Part shown: positions 34,401 through 45,646 of the stretch, piece after piece | How the letters are laid out: each line of letters begins with the position of its first letter | Position numbering within the stretch: position 1 is the first letter of the stretch | NCBI RefSeq assembly: GCF_029227915.1 | Contig: NC_079888.1 | Span: 5,963,001 to 6,027,000, forward strand | Origin: Hydractinia symbiolongicarpus | Lineage: Eukaryota > Cnidaria > Hydrozoa > Anthoathecata > Hydractiniidae | Reading direction: 5' to 3' | DNA: 64,000 bases | Position numbers and translations under genes: made by a program | Notes under the pieces: model-generated | Database searches by the model: none | What the model was told of the DNA's origin: nothing | What the model saw: the letters and a program-made list of their open reading frames with translations, nothing else

Positions 34401-37400
34401 TTGTCCTGAAATTATAAAAGCTTTTCAGAAAAAACAACAACACATTATTGTAAAGATTAACGTAACAGCGGGTATTTCTAAGGTTGCTTATTTTTTTTAC
34501 TCGTCTAACTTTGTACTAAAATTTCAAAAACGTCAGGTAGCGCTCCCTGTAATGAGTTTTTCCTCAGTATATGTTCAGGTTTTTCGTCAATCCAAACTTT
34601 ATGTATGTACACAACCACAAGAATAATAAGGTACAGGTTATATTTTTAAAAAGTATTTGTTAAAAGGTGTGGGGTGAAGGATGGATAACATTAAAGAAAT
34701 AACCTTTTCCTGAGTAAGTTGTTGAATGACAGTTTGCGTACCTTCACCTGCTTCTATCTATAACATCCAAAATAAAGATGCAACATTTATCAAATCGAGT
34801 ATTTTAAAAAGTTTATCTTGAATAAATCAGTAATATACAGACAAGTTGTGTTTTTAGTCTGTTTTGCCAAAAAAATTTATTAAAAATTCATCCAATAATG
34901 TCCCCTTGTTCCCTTTTCGGACCATTTTTCAAAGTAAATAAAGACAATATGGAATAGCAAAACATACAGTGCACAATGATAGCCTTGTGGTAGAGCGTTC
35001 GCTTTTAGTGCGGAACGTCTGGGGTTCAAACCCTGGCCAAGTCATGACTGAGACTATAAAATTATGAAGCTACCCTTTCCGCTTAGCGCTTAGCATGAGA
35101 ATAGGATTGATATCTTAGGTGGTTGTCTAGCTAAGTGATTTCTGTGCTTGCACGACTTTTGAAGCTCAAATGGGAGCTTTAAAAGCACTAGGACCCCCTT
35201 CCCATGACCCTCGTTTATAGTAGTACCAATAGGATCTGAAGAGGTCATCCTGGGTAGGTTTTTTCCATAATAACAATAATATTAAAACTTTAAACACAAC
35301 ATACTCTTGCGACTAATTCAATCTTTTCTTTTTCCAGTCTGTTGACTTCTTCTTTTTCTTTGGCAACGTTACTCTCTAAATCTTTAACATTTGATGACAA
35401 CAATATATTTTTATAGGTTTGTTCTTCAAGTGATGTTTTCATAGAATGAAGTTCGTTCTCCAGTTTTTCCTTATTATTATTCTAGAAATAAATAAAATAT
35501 TTGATGCAGTATTGAATTTTAAATTGGTTTTATTATAATTTTTATTGTAATATACTTTAAAATACTTATATCTGCCATCACCTGATCAGCTCTTGAAAAA
35601 AAAGGTTGCATGAATCTATATTATAATACCCGTATACGTCTGTCTGTCTGTCTGTCTGCCACGCAAAAGGTAGCTTAGCTGCGCAATAGCGAGAAGCACG
35701 CAATGCGGTATAAAAAGGACGGACGAACCCCTGGATTTTCCCCGGGCTAACGACAAGTTTTTTTCCAATTTTATCCAGTTGCTGCATCCAAGACAGAAAA
35801 AACCCATTTACTTTACATAAATTAATTCCTCAACATTTCTTTTAGTAACAAAGTTTTTTCGACCTACGTGGATTATGCACTACACAAAGAAACTGCAACA
35901 TAATGAACGACAACTATAAAAAAATGACTTTACCTCATTAGACAGTTTGAGTTTCGAATCACTAATTCGTTTCTCACATTCTGAAATAATACCATCTTTT
36001 TCTTTGATTTGTGTATTTAGTTCGTTTATCTGACGTTGCAACTCTAAAGTTTGCTGTTGTTTTTCTGCGATTTGTTGTTGTGACAGAGTGGATGCATCTG
36101 AAGCACTGGTGATTGCTAGTTGCAAACTATAAAAAAACAAAAATAATTCAAATGATTTAATCGGGAATTAATTTTAATGGGTAACTAAATTTTGACCTCT
36201 TTCATTAATATTTTGCATTTTATGTTGATCGTATTAAATAAATTTTGGGGTGGTTAGTGGTGGTTTGTGGATAAATTCCATCCACCCGTCCTTTATATAC
36301 TGCATTTCGAGTCTCGCTACTTAAAGCACCATTTTGCAAAACATTTTAAGACAGGGGATTATTTGTAAGGTTAAAACTGTGTAAAACCGTGAGTGTGGCT
36401 AATTCTGACTAGGATTTTTTTAACATTCGAAAAAGTTATAAGAATAATAACACGATGACACCATTCAAGATAAGTTCATTATATTAAAAACAAAAAGTTA
36501 CGTCTGCAATTATAACGAATTCATGATGTCATGAGATTGCATGATGATATGATGTCAACAATAAAAATTATTATTGAATAGAACAAACCTGTTTATTTGC
36601 TCATCTTTTGCTTCTTTAGTCAATGTTAACTCTTTAACAGACATGTTCAAACTAAAACAAAAATAAACCAAAAAATGTATTGCTTGGATAAATACCCAGG
36701 TTTTTCTGTCCTTGATAACATCACTTTTCATGCTACCGCACCATAAATCATGCTGACACATAATGCATATTATTAATGTGGAGACTAGTGATTAGCCTGT
36801 GGAAAATGCCCACCCTCAATATTCTGGTCCTCCGTCTATGATTCTGTTGTATTCCAGACATCTGTTTCACATATCCTTAGCACGAAGTAGTGGCTTGGCT
36901 AACACTTTAAACAAAATACAGTAGTTGTTGGCACATAGAAAAATTCATGGGATTTCTTTTGTTCACACTCTGGGCATCAGATTTTTGCAGTTTCGTGCTT
37001 CGTTACCATAAAGTCATGCTTCAGTTATTAATATAGGTGATATTTATATAATCTATTTAATAATCAACCATGGAGTTCGACTTTCTTTTCAGAGGAATAG
37101 TGTAGGCAGGAATCTTGTTTTTAAGTTTCATACAACATTTTGAAAAATTCTGCAAATCTTAGGTTAGGATAAAGTAATTCAAAGTTTACCACACTATCCA
37201 AACAAGCTGCAGTGTGATTAACATTATTAGCCATATGTTGTTACGAGTTTGTTTGCACCTGGTAATTTTATTGACTGCAGACCGAATCCCACTCACTCGC
37301 CCTGAAGTATGTAAGCAATGTACAAAGTAGTGCCCAATAATCTTACGGTGAAGGTTTGCCTACAACTCAATTTGTCTACTCTTTGATTGTATTAGTTGCT

Positions 37401-40400
37401 TGTAACTTTATTGAGTGGAATTTGTATAGTAAAAGGTTTCCAGTTTGCTTATAGTGTTGGATTGGCATATGTTGGGAATGTGATGTGGCAACTTTTGTGC
37501 TTGTATTTTTCTTAGATAGGTACAGGGCTATTAAAGAAAATAAAGTGTAACTGTACAAGAAGCAATAAATGTAAAGCAACACATGTTATACCTTGCAATC
37601 TCATTATTTAATTGATCAACTACTGATTTGGATTCCGCCTTTATTTTCTCTATTTCTTCCTTATTTGTTTTCTGCAGATGTAACGTTTGTTCATTTAGCT
37701 TTGAAATTTCGTTCTGTAAAGTGACAATTTGGTCAGACGATGGTCTACAAAAAAGAACAATATTTTGATAATTAATCTAACATTTTTTGAAATGAGTGTC
37801 ACACAAAATTCATACAACATAGGTTTTGTTGTTCTTTATTTATCTTCTTTTATTGCTACCTTTGAAGATTTTAATCATACAAATTAAACATCATCAAACA
37901 AAAAATGTGTACCTTGCTTGAAGTTGTTCCTCAATTTTAGAAGTTTCCAGTTTTCCTTCCCGAAATTCATTCTAATAATACACAACAGTAAGACATCAAA
38001 CACTTTAAGGGATGTGGTACTTCAGTTAATAGAGGGTCAGAATTTCAATTAGGTTCAAACCTTGTTACAATCTGCATTCTTTTCAGAATGCAAAATTAAT
38101 TCTGCACTGAAAAATAGAGTCCAGGCGATAGCACCGATACCTGCTCAAGTTATAGTGTGTGTCATATGCTTGTCATTAACTTAAAAATAACATCAACCAA
38201 GTGTTTGCATTGTGTCAACCAAAACAATTTACCTGAAGAAGTTTAAAGTTATCTTCAGCCGCTTGTCTTCTTTGTCTCTCCTCCTCAGCTTCATTTTGAT
38301 ACACTTGCATTTGTTGTTTCTATTAAACATCACATAAAATCATACATGAAGAAGAATTTAAAAATAACAAACATCCATACAGGGAAAATAAAAACACATA
38401 GCAACATAAAATTAAAAACACCTACTAGTTTGTCATGTCTCTCCTTCGTGGTGTTGTAATCAGCAAATTTTAATTCTTCCTTTAGTTTCGTATTTTCTTG
38501 AACAACTGAAAAGTATTAGTCCGTTACAACATATGAAGGGTAATTTTGGAAAAAAATGTAATTCACTAGCTTTACACAAGCCAACGCATTAGGGCAGGGT
38601 AGCCCTGAAACCATTTGATCTTGTAATAATTTTTTTTCCAGAAGTGATCTAAAGTGTCCGAAAGTCACTAGAATTTTAGATATAGTCTTACTAAAATGGT
38701 AACCAAGATCAATCATCCTGCAGGTGGCAGGGAATGCAAGGGTTAATAAAATAATTAACACAAGTACAGTTAGCTTCTAGTAACTCAAACATTGAATAAC
38801 TCGAAATTTTCATTATCTCAAACTTTTTTCTTGGGTCCCTTGAACTTTTGTTAATATTTTCTTACAAGAAACTTTTTCATCGCAGAGATTTCACATTTTT
38901 CTGGTAAGTGTTGTCCCACCTCTTGAAAAAATTGCTTTAACTCGAACAATAATCTCATTGAAGACTAAAATGTGACTTAACGAGAGCTTCGTTTAACTAG
39001 AACATTCGTTAAGTTGAACTATTTCCCTTGGTCCCTTGGAGGTTCAAGTTACAGTTACAGTTAGGACTGTATGTACAAAATTTTGAAAAAAAACACCATT
39101 TACAACCAGAAAGTTGTGTGGCGGCTTGTGTGTTTGTTTTTTAGTAAAAAATAATTACCTTGCAGATACCCCTCTTCAGCAGATCGTAATTGTGATGTAA
39201 ATTCTTCTTCTACTATTCCTTTCTCCTAATAAATATTAGAAAACATAGAGCATAAAAGAATTTTTGTAAATGAAATAAATTCTACTTAATTCTTTTATTT
39301 TTTTGATTTCTCACACCTTGCTTTTTGATTTTCATACTTTTATCAAAATTTTTCCTGCAGCATAGTTTCAATTTTATATACTGTTTGTAGAGGCATATAT
39401 ATATCCCATGAAGTAAAACTGACATTACAACTCAGGTGACTTGTGGTGTGACCCCACAAAGTTCTTATAAAGAAGAATATCACTGTTATCACGGTCTTGT
39501 TTTGCAGGTGTGAGACGGAGACACGTGTTTCCAGTTGTAAGAAATTAGCAAAATATGCTTCTTCTGTCTTTTTATAAAAATGACTTTTCTAACTACACAT
39601 GGTAACAACTGTCACCAGGATTATAAAAACTAATCTTAGGTCTCTTGCTATGTGTCCTAATATATGTAGTCGTACATACACTCATTTACATATTTCACAA
39701 CCCCTTAGGCAAGTAAAATATACGAGAACTAAAAAACAAGCGAAAAAAACAATATTTTTCGAGAACAAGTGCAATAACTAGTTTATCATATAAACCATGC
39801 ACAAATCATTGTAATTTGATATACTCTCCAGATAATTATTCAATTTCAATCACAGTTTATGAGGTTTAGCAGTGAAATATTGTTTATGTCACGCGTTAAT
39901 AAAATTAAATGAAAATAAATTTTAGAGTAATATACACATTTCAATTCGAATTAGTTAAAGTTAAACAATTGAATTAAACACAAAACTCCCTCAACGTGCT
40001 ATAACATATAACCTCACTAACCTAAAGTCATAGTTAAACTCAAAATCAGTAGAGAGCAGACTTCTCTTTAATAACTTTGTTGCAACAAAAGGACAATTGA
40101 ACTGTGAATATTTATGATTGATTGACTTTTTATAAAGAGAAAATTATGGAACAAATTTACCGGCAAGTTCTTTTTTTTCAAGAAAACAATAACTTTACTG
40201 AGCGAGTTTTTAACCAATAAAAAGAAAATATCAGCTTTTTGCACGCTATTTCAGCCAATCAGGAAAAAATATCACCTTTTTGCACTGTAATTGAAAAATA
40301 AGTAAAAATTCGTTTCTCGGTAGAAAAAAGATATATAGCATATTCTGTCTAGATTAGCATATCACAGTGCGAGAAAAACTCTAACCATATGATAAAAGAT

Positions 40401-43400
40401 TGATATAGAAAGTTTCAAAATATAACAACGTTTTATGTATGTCTTTAGTAACATAACAAACCCAAAAAACATCAAGATTGAAGGTTGCAATGACAATGTT
40501 TTTATTTTTTATACAAACATGCAATAAGAGAAATGTCCAGTTAATCTCCTGTCCTTTGTCAAAATCTTAAAAAATATGGCCATGTTTCATAACTGACTTT
40601 TTTATCAGCTAGAAACAAGATTCTATGCACCTTTATGCTCTCTACTACTCTTTTTTTAAGCATAAAATAGATGTAATAGAGCCCTGAGATTAAGGTTGAT
40701 GAGTTTGTAACTAAAAAAAATAACCAAAATTATCAAATAAATGCTTTTTATTTAAAAGAATGTTTATAGAATATATAACACAAATTATGGGCATTACCAC
40801 CGTTTTTAAGGTGTTTTTAGATGAAGATGTATCAAGCCGGATAAAGTTTAATCAATTCTTTTTATTCCTAGTTTTTGGGAATTAATTATAAAAATGGTGC
40901 ATAGATTACATTTTTAAATATTTTCTGAAAAGCTGAAATAATATGTAGATTGATTGTTTTTTTACATAAAAAATTACGATCTTTTGAGCAAAGAATAAAA
41001 ATTAATATTACATCCAGGGTTACACCCTGATATAAATGACACTGTGTTATATCTGGTAACATATTCTCTCCTTCTTGCTAATAAAACGTGATAATACTGG
41101 AAATGTAATAAAAACGGCAACAATAAGAGAATAAATAAATAAAGCTAACAAGAATAGCCAACAAGTTTTCTAGTAGTTAGGAATTTAGAATTTAATTTTA
41201 ATATGCAGCAGTATTTAGCTATATCTGATGGGTAAATAATTTTTTAAAAAATACATCTGTAAACCATGAAATCAAAGACATGTCAGGTGTCTAGACTTTT
41301 TTAATTTACCATTGCAAATTCAAGCGTGATTTTTGTAATTAGAATACAATAATTAGTGCTTTTTAAATATTGACCAATCATTTTATTTGTGATAAAAGGA
41401 TTATATAAAGTTTACAATAAAAACTGATCAGTTAAAATAGTACTCATATACCTCTTCTAACTTGTCTCTTTCTTTCGACACCTTATCAAGTTCTGTTTGT
41501 AACTGCCTGGTATACCATTTCTCTTCCTGGAATGACAAAAAGGACAACTACTTACTGCTTTTTAGAGTCAGCTTAGTGTGTTTAGACCTGTAAATTGATA
41601 ATGATTATGGTCTGAAACAAATAACATCTGAGGTCCAAAAATAATAACTTGCTTCTATGAAAACAAATACTGAATATTTACCTTTAATGCAGATGTTAAA
41701 TCTGCCAGTTCTTGTTCCAATAATAAAACTTCTTTTTCAACATCAGGTGCATTCGAAGTCATTGAAATGTCCAGACGTGTTTTTGTGAAGTCCGATGAAG
41801 CTGATCCAGAAAGTAAGTCATCTGTGCTACTTTCTGGCAAAGCATCGGTCTAATAAGACACACAAAATATTTTGTAATCGCAATCTACGTCATAAAGGAT
41901 ATAACATTATTCTTTCATCAAAATAATGTTTTTTTGAAAACTGGTGGTTATTGTAATTTTTAATGCAGAAACAATCTAATTCTGAACACCCATTGATAGC
42001 TAATTAGGTAACAACAATTGACAATCTCCGGGTTCTTTTGTTAAAAGGGTCGAATGGTATTTTAAAGCATCAGTAGGGAATAGTTTAAGCTGAATAATTG
42101 GCTAAAGCAAGCCCTTATTCTTGATATATTACGCTGTTATTTAGGCTAAAGTCCACAAAATTAAGGTGTATATAATAATATAGATATAATTCTTGTTCAC
42201 GTAACTTGTTAAAAATGATATTTAACGTTGTTTATCAAGTTTCTTAAGAAAACCTTTTTGTATTCAAGATATAGCTTACCTGATCTTCATCATCGTCAAC
42301 ATCTACAAGTTTCTCTTCAGAACTATTTTCACTGTGCACCTTCTCAAAATGAAGTTGAAGCTCTGCTGGACCAGGTAAAGATGTCATGCACATTGGACAG
42401 ATAAAGCCCTAAAATCAGCAACATAAAATTAGGAACTAAAATTTTTGGCGGAAAAATTTTCGGACAAGATTTATAAAGTCAAAAAATGTATGGGTAAGTC
42501 TTTTGAACAAATTTTAACCAAATTTCAAAAGTAATGATTACGGGAAATGACACAAAAAGAAGGTTAGAAGCATTTATAGGTATATATACTCAATCAAAAT
42601 CTAAGAAAGGGTTTTCAGGATCCAACTTTATAGATAGAGCCTCAGACAAATGTGAAAATAAGGAAAATAATAAGTTCAAAAACTGCATTTTTTATTGATT
42701 TTCTGATTACCCTATATATAATTTCTATGCACCAGTCCTTTTTTTAAAAAAATAGAAAAACCAAAATTTTCAAATAAAAAAACTTTTGGCAGACACAAAT
42801 TTCAGACGGAAAAATTTTCAGACAAAAACAGAATCACAAAGTTTTTTCATTCGAAAATTTTCGTTCTTAATGTATTATTAAACACAGTTACAAACATTCC
42901 ATTGCAGTGCATATTTGGTGTCAAATTATCAAAGCAAGATTATTGCCAAAACTCTTTTTGACAATATACATTCTAATTACAAAACACATTACTAAGTAGT
43001 TGCACTTTTTACAAGAGATGCCATGTCTTTAAATGGCCATACAATACTACCTCAACCGTATAGAATACGTCTAACAACAATATGGTCAATTTATACCCAT
43101 GAAAGGTAACAAAATAACAGGAATACTTTACCTGCTTGTTTTTGTCTTCTGCTTCAATATTTTCAACCTTTTCGTCAGACGGCGCACTCTTTGTCTAAAA
43201 TAAAAGCAGGTTAAGAGACAGTGTTAATGTTATAAATAAAAAAACAAGTAAATAAGTAAGATAAATGAACATAGTGGACTCTCTTATCTGGAACACTCTC
43301 AATCTCAAACATCTGCCTATCTCAAGTATTTTGTTCCCTCACTGGTATTTCTCTCCCTTTATTCTTTCTTTATAGCAAACCATCTCAAAAAAAATTATCA

Positions 43401-43552
43401 AAACAATTTTCACGTCTTTTGACAGAGAGAGAGTTCACTGTAGAGACAGAAGAAATTGTATATGTGACAAAAAAACATAAAAAGAAAATCATAAAAGAAA
43501 AATTAGTTATGTTTACCGGTGTTTGCTTTCTACCACGTAACCTCGAAAACAT
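25494..43552 (-). CDS. EEA1: early endosome antigen 1 (Rab5/PI3P tethering factor)
   Basis: There are 38 coding exons, about 1274 aa (human 1411). 5' exons: 43552-43517, 43194-43132, 42408-42280, 41849-41682, 41526-41452, 39225-39159, 38505-38426, 38319-38233, 37971-37913, 37744-37592, 36651-36589, 36126-35934, 35481-35305. Then 34757-34704, 34405-34175, 33735-33601, 33377-33249, 32709-32512, 32249-32193, 32082-31975, 31871-31776, 31260-31213, 30905-30816, 30597-30514, 30138-30076, 29874-29767. Last: 29468-29379, 29301-29240, 29008-28939, 28785-28690, 28346-28257, 28151-27947, 27800-27746, 27281-27161, 26688-26590, 26473-26454, 25988-25868, 25538-25494. N-terminal C2H2 finger GFICPMCMTSL...HFEKVH (Rab5-binding in EEA1), then EEKWY and over 1000 residues of coiled coil. 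C-terminal FYVE near 1191-1250: WESD, RKHHCRSCG, four Cys pairs; the usual RVC is RCC. LAALQELGQEN before it is EEA1-specific. Known role: PI3P- and Rab5-dependent tethering of early endosomes. The final exon is the weakest part. Confidence 0.93.
25690..25835 (-). mobile_element. dispersed mini-Helitron-like copy (EEA1 last intron)
   Basis: On the minus strand it carries CCTATAATAGTAGCCGTCGT, TTACGGAAGCACTTAATGCG, ATATATAACGGGC and CCCGTGGATTTTT, all found in the 5224-6006 units. The ends are rearranged: the CTGTCTGTCCGTG segment lies downstream instead of upstream. It sits just after the EEA1 exon 37 donor. Confidence 0.55.
26454..26473 (-). other. EEA1: 20-nt micro-exon encoding the FYVE PI3P-binding core
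   Basis: EEA1 exon 36 is only 20 nt. It encodes HHCRSC plus two bases of the next Gly codon, between a TTTTAG acceptor and a GTAAGC donor. Without it the frame breaks and the core basic motif that contacts PI3P in FYVE domains is lost. The flanking exons supply RK before it and G after it, so its assignment is firm. Confidence 0.9.
26940..27160 (-). repeat. degenerate ~35-bp minisatellite beginning at the EEA1 exon 34 donor
   Basis: About six units on the minus strand follow the pattern TTGCAAGTAAGTTGTATAAAATGC. The first unit overlaps the real splice donor (TGCAA|GTAAGC). Another copy at about 27090-27115 reproduces a full CAA|GTAAGT site. Confidence 0.7.
29706..29757 (+). repeat. imperfect (CAA/CAG)n tract in EEA1 intron 26
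   Basis: A CAA-rich trinucleotide tract with CAG and CGA interruptions. It ends about 10 nt from the exon 26 donor (GTT repeats on the gene strand). Non-coding in this model. Confidence 0.85.
31331..31530 (+). repeat. ~110-bp direct duplication in EEA1 intron 21
   Basis: A segment starting TATACAGTAATGTTACAACT at about 31334 recurs at about 31450 with few mismatches. Both copies include GAAGGCTGCTTGTTT and AATCTTTTTCACCAA. The second copy lacks a short internal stretch. Confidence 0.8.
33392..33498 (+). mobile_element. dispersed mini-Helitron-like copy, 5'-truncated
   Basis: Contains GTCTGTCACGCAAAATGGTA, a GTAGCGA motif, GGTATAAAAAGGACC and CCCGCGGACTTTTCC, and ends CTAG at 33498. It matches the 3' two-thirds of the 35615-35757 copy. 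It lies just upstream of EEA1 exon 17 on the gene strand. Confidence 0.6.
34978..35275 (+). mobile_element. SINE family B (tRNA-derived), EEA1 intron 13
   Basis: The head contains TTGTGGTAGAGCGTTCG (A-box-like) and GGGTTCAAACCC (a consensus B box). It is followed by about 230 bp of unrelated body and no tRNA acceptor-stem pairing, so it is a SINE rather than a tRNA gene. The tail ends GAAGAGGTCATCCTGGGTAG. It is antisense to EEA1. Confidence 0.7.
35615..35757 (+). mobile_element. mini-Helitron-like element, complete single copy
   Basis: Starts TCTATATTATAATACCCGTA after an A and runs through four GTCTGTC-type units, CACGCAAAAGGTAGC and GGTATAAAAAGGACGG. It has a CCCCTGGATTTTCCCCGGG hairpin-like segment and ends CAAG before T. 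It is 143 bp with no genes. Located in EEA1 intron 12. It is the best single-copy reference for the family. Confidence 0.7.
36245..36350 (-). mobile_element. dispersed mini-Helitron-like fragment
   Basis: The minus strand carries GCAAAATGGTGCTTTAAGTA, GCGAGACTCGAAATGCAG and TATATAAAGGACGGGTGGAT, the core of the family seen at 5224-6006. Both ends are eroded. Intron of EEA1. Confidence 0.55.
38763..39075. mobile_element. pogo/Tigger-like MITE (EEA1 intron 6)
   Basis: The left end TACAGTTAGC is followed by AACTCAAAC / AACTCGAAAT repeats. The right end, inverted, reads TACAGTCCTAACTGTAACTT followed by GAACCTCC. Inner AACTCGAA / TATCTCAAA motifs are typical of pogo-type MITEs. Exact ends are uncertain. 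Confidence 0.5.
42430..42870. repeat. GGCGGAAAAATTTTCGG dispersed repeat (EEA1 intron 2)
   Basis: Starts near ACTAAAATTTTTGGCGGAAA. It carries repeats of AGACGGAAAAATTTTCAGAC and ends with a partly inverted CGAAAATTTTCGTTCTTAAT. Similar motifs occur at 9335-9600 and 10440-10560, indicating a dispersed family. Confidence 0.5.
43272..43442. mobile_element. small MITE with AGTGGACTCTC termini (EEA1 intron 1)
   Basis: AGTGGACTCTCTTATC at the left is matched by the inverted right end ACAGTGAACTCTCTCTC. The interior has AATCTCAAAC and CTATCTCAAG, like the element at 38763-39075. About 170 bp and non-coding. Probably pogo-like, by motif only. Confidence 0.55.
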
Positions 43553-43564
43553 GGTGGCTAAAAT
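43550..43564 (-). promoter_or_regulatory. EEA1 start context with adjacent splice acceptor
   Basis: On the minus strand the sequence reads TTTTAG then CCACC then ATG. The start is in a strong Kozak-like context, and an acceptor-like site lies immediately before it. Either a 5' UTR intron ends here or it is a spliced-leader addition site, as known in some hydrozoans. Confidence 0.5.
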
Positions 43565-45646
43565 TTACACTGCCATTATTAAAATATTATATTTACCTAT
43601 GAATGAAAACAAAAAACACATGAAACATCAGCATTACAAAGCTTACTTGTAGCTGCAACATAGTGTGTTGTAATATCAAGTATAAAATATTAAATTGAAA
43701 AACATTTAGGTGATATGCTGAACGGTGCATTTACAGTTTATAGTAACAAGAACTGGAGTAAAGACTGTAAACAATGACATCATTAAATTGCACTTTCTAA
43801 CTATTGAGTAGTTTCAAGTTTCAAGTCAAATAAAAGAATACAAATGGTTAGATTGAGTAGTAAAACTCAGTATATTTAGTTTATCCTTCAAACACTACCA
43901 CTACAAAGAAAACTTAGCTGCTTCATTTAAAACTATTATAAACATAATATACAATTTCTAATACATCCCGCAAAAGACAAGATTGTTTTTAAAATGGCAA
44001 CCAAAAACCTGTTCATGTTTTTCTTTATTTTTATGATGATAAAAATATGAACTAATGACAAAACTCAAAAGTATCAAAAAGAAGGACGACATCTTATTTT
44101 CGAAACAAACATTCTATTTTTGAAATGAACAACCTATTTTCGAAATAAATATCTTTTTTTGAAAACAAACATCTTATTTCGAAAGGAACAACCTATTTTC
44201 GAAATAAATATCTTTTTTTGAAAACAAACATCTTATTTCGAAAGGAACAACCTATTTTCGAAACGAATATCCGAATTTTAGTTACTAGTTACTACTGATG
44301 ATACATTTTCAAAAATACTTCATTAAAATATTACAGTTTAAATATACGTCTAAAAGGTAATTTGGAATCCTATGCTTCTTTCAAAAAGCTTCTTTCAAAT
44401 TGTTTCTAGTTTGAATGGCTTTTCTTTTAAATCACTTTAATACCTTTTACTCACAAAAAATATATGCAAAAAAAGTTTTTAATTTTTAGATATTCTGTGA
44501 AGTTATTGCAAAGTAAAGTTTTTTCTAAGTTACATGTGGATCCAAATATAAATATATACAAATTACTCAAAAAATTTATAAAGAGTTCTTGAGCTGGCAT
44601 TGTAAAATTTGCCAAGCTTCATCATCAAGTCAAAGTGAAGATAAAAAGATAAAAACTAGAAGGACAATGTAAAAAATTCAAAAGTAAATCCAGCAGAATC
44701 TGCATTTTCGTAAAATAAACTTTACATAAAAACGTAAATCTGTTTAGTATTGGTTGGCGCATGTTTATGTATTAAATAAATCATAAAATTAAACAAATCA
44801 TAAAACTGATATGTCAGAAATAATGTGTGGAATTTTTCATCATAAGGGATTCTTTATATAAGTTACTGACAATAAAATTTAAACAAGAAATATTATCAGG
44901 ATTGCTAGGGAATTTCGTTTATATTCAGAAGGTATATATTTTATATTTTTGGTGTTTCGACGCACGTGTGTCTGATTTACATATTAAAAGTATGCCATTT
45001 CATTTGACTGTAAGAAATTATTTATAAAATTAAGTATTATTTCATTAAAAAAAAAACTGGATGAATGTAGGATATTTAACATAAATAATTTTCTAAAATA
45101 CCTTAATGGTAAAAGAAAAAGCATATACGTAAAAAACATAAAAATCTCAAAATCTTCATGAAATAATCTCATAGTAAGACACATAACTCCTCAAGCTCCT
45201 TTTGTAAAATATACTTGCTTCTTAAAACAACAGTAAAAATTAAAATGCAGTAATATTTACAATATTCCTTAACCACACACATCTCACAGAAAAATTGGTG
45301 AATGACCATGTCATAGAACATTAGCAGAGCTTGTCTGCTAATTAAAACATGAAGTTTCACGGTAGAGTTTTAATCTCTCTTTGAATCAGTACTGTTTTGT
45401 CTATAAGTATGGCATCAGTAAAGTGTAATAAAAAGGGTGGATTGGTTTCAAAACTACTCTTCATATACTCAAGCTGAAAAAAATAACAAAAAAACAGCAC
45501 ACGAAACAAAAAACAGCACAAAAAACAAAGGTAATACAAAAAATAAATAAATATTTGACAGGTAAGAATCAAATTCTTTAAGCCAACCAAATTTATCTAA
45601 AGGCTGAGGTACAAAAACAATCTAAGGAGCATGATATAATATACCC
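43553..45646. other. intergenic region between EEA1 and the Tudor gene
   Basis: About 2.1 kb between the EEA1 start codon and the stop codon of the upstream, same-strand Tudor gene. It contains a 58-bp minisatellite (44097-44272) and otherwise AT-rich sequence. It must contain the EEA1 promoter and the Tudor gene 3' UTR, but no specific site is recognisable. Confidence 0.5.
44097..44272. repeat. 58-60 bp minisatellite, three units
   Basis: Units of about 59 bp carry TATTTTCGAAAT, TCTTTTTTTGAAAAC and TCTTATTTCGAAAGG sub-repeats of roughly 20 bp, so it is a higher-order array. Located about 550 bp upstream of the EEA1 start codon. Confidence 0.85.

Noticed and set aside
34985-35043. Possible tRNA gene with good B box
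   Set aside because: There is no acceptor-stem pairing and it continues into a long non-tRNA body, so it is the head of a SINE.
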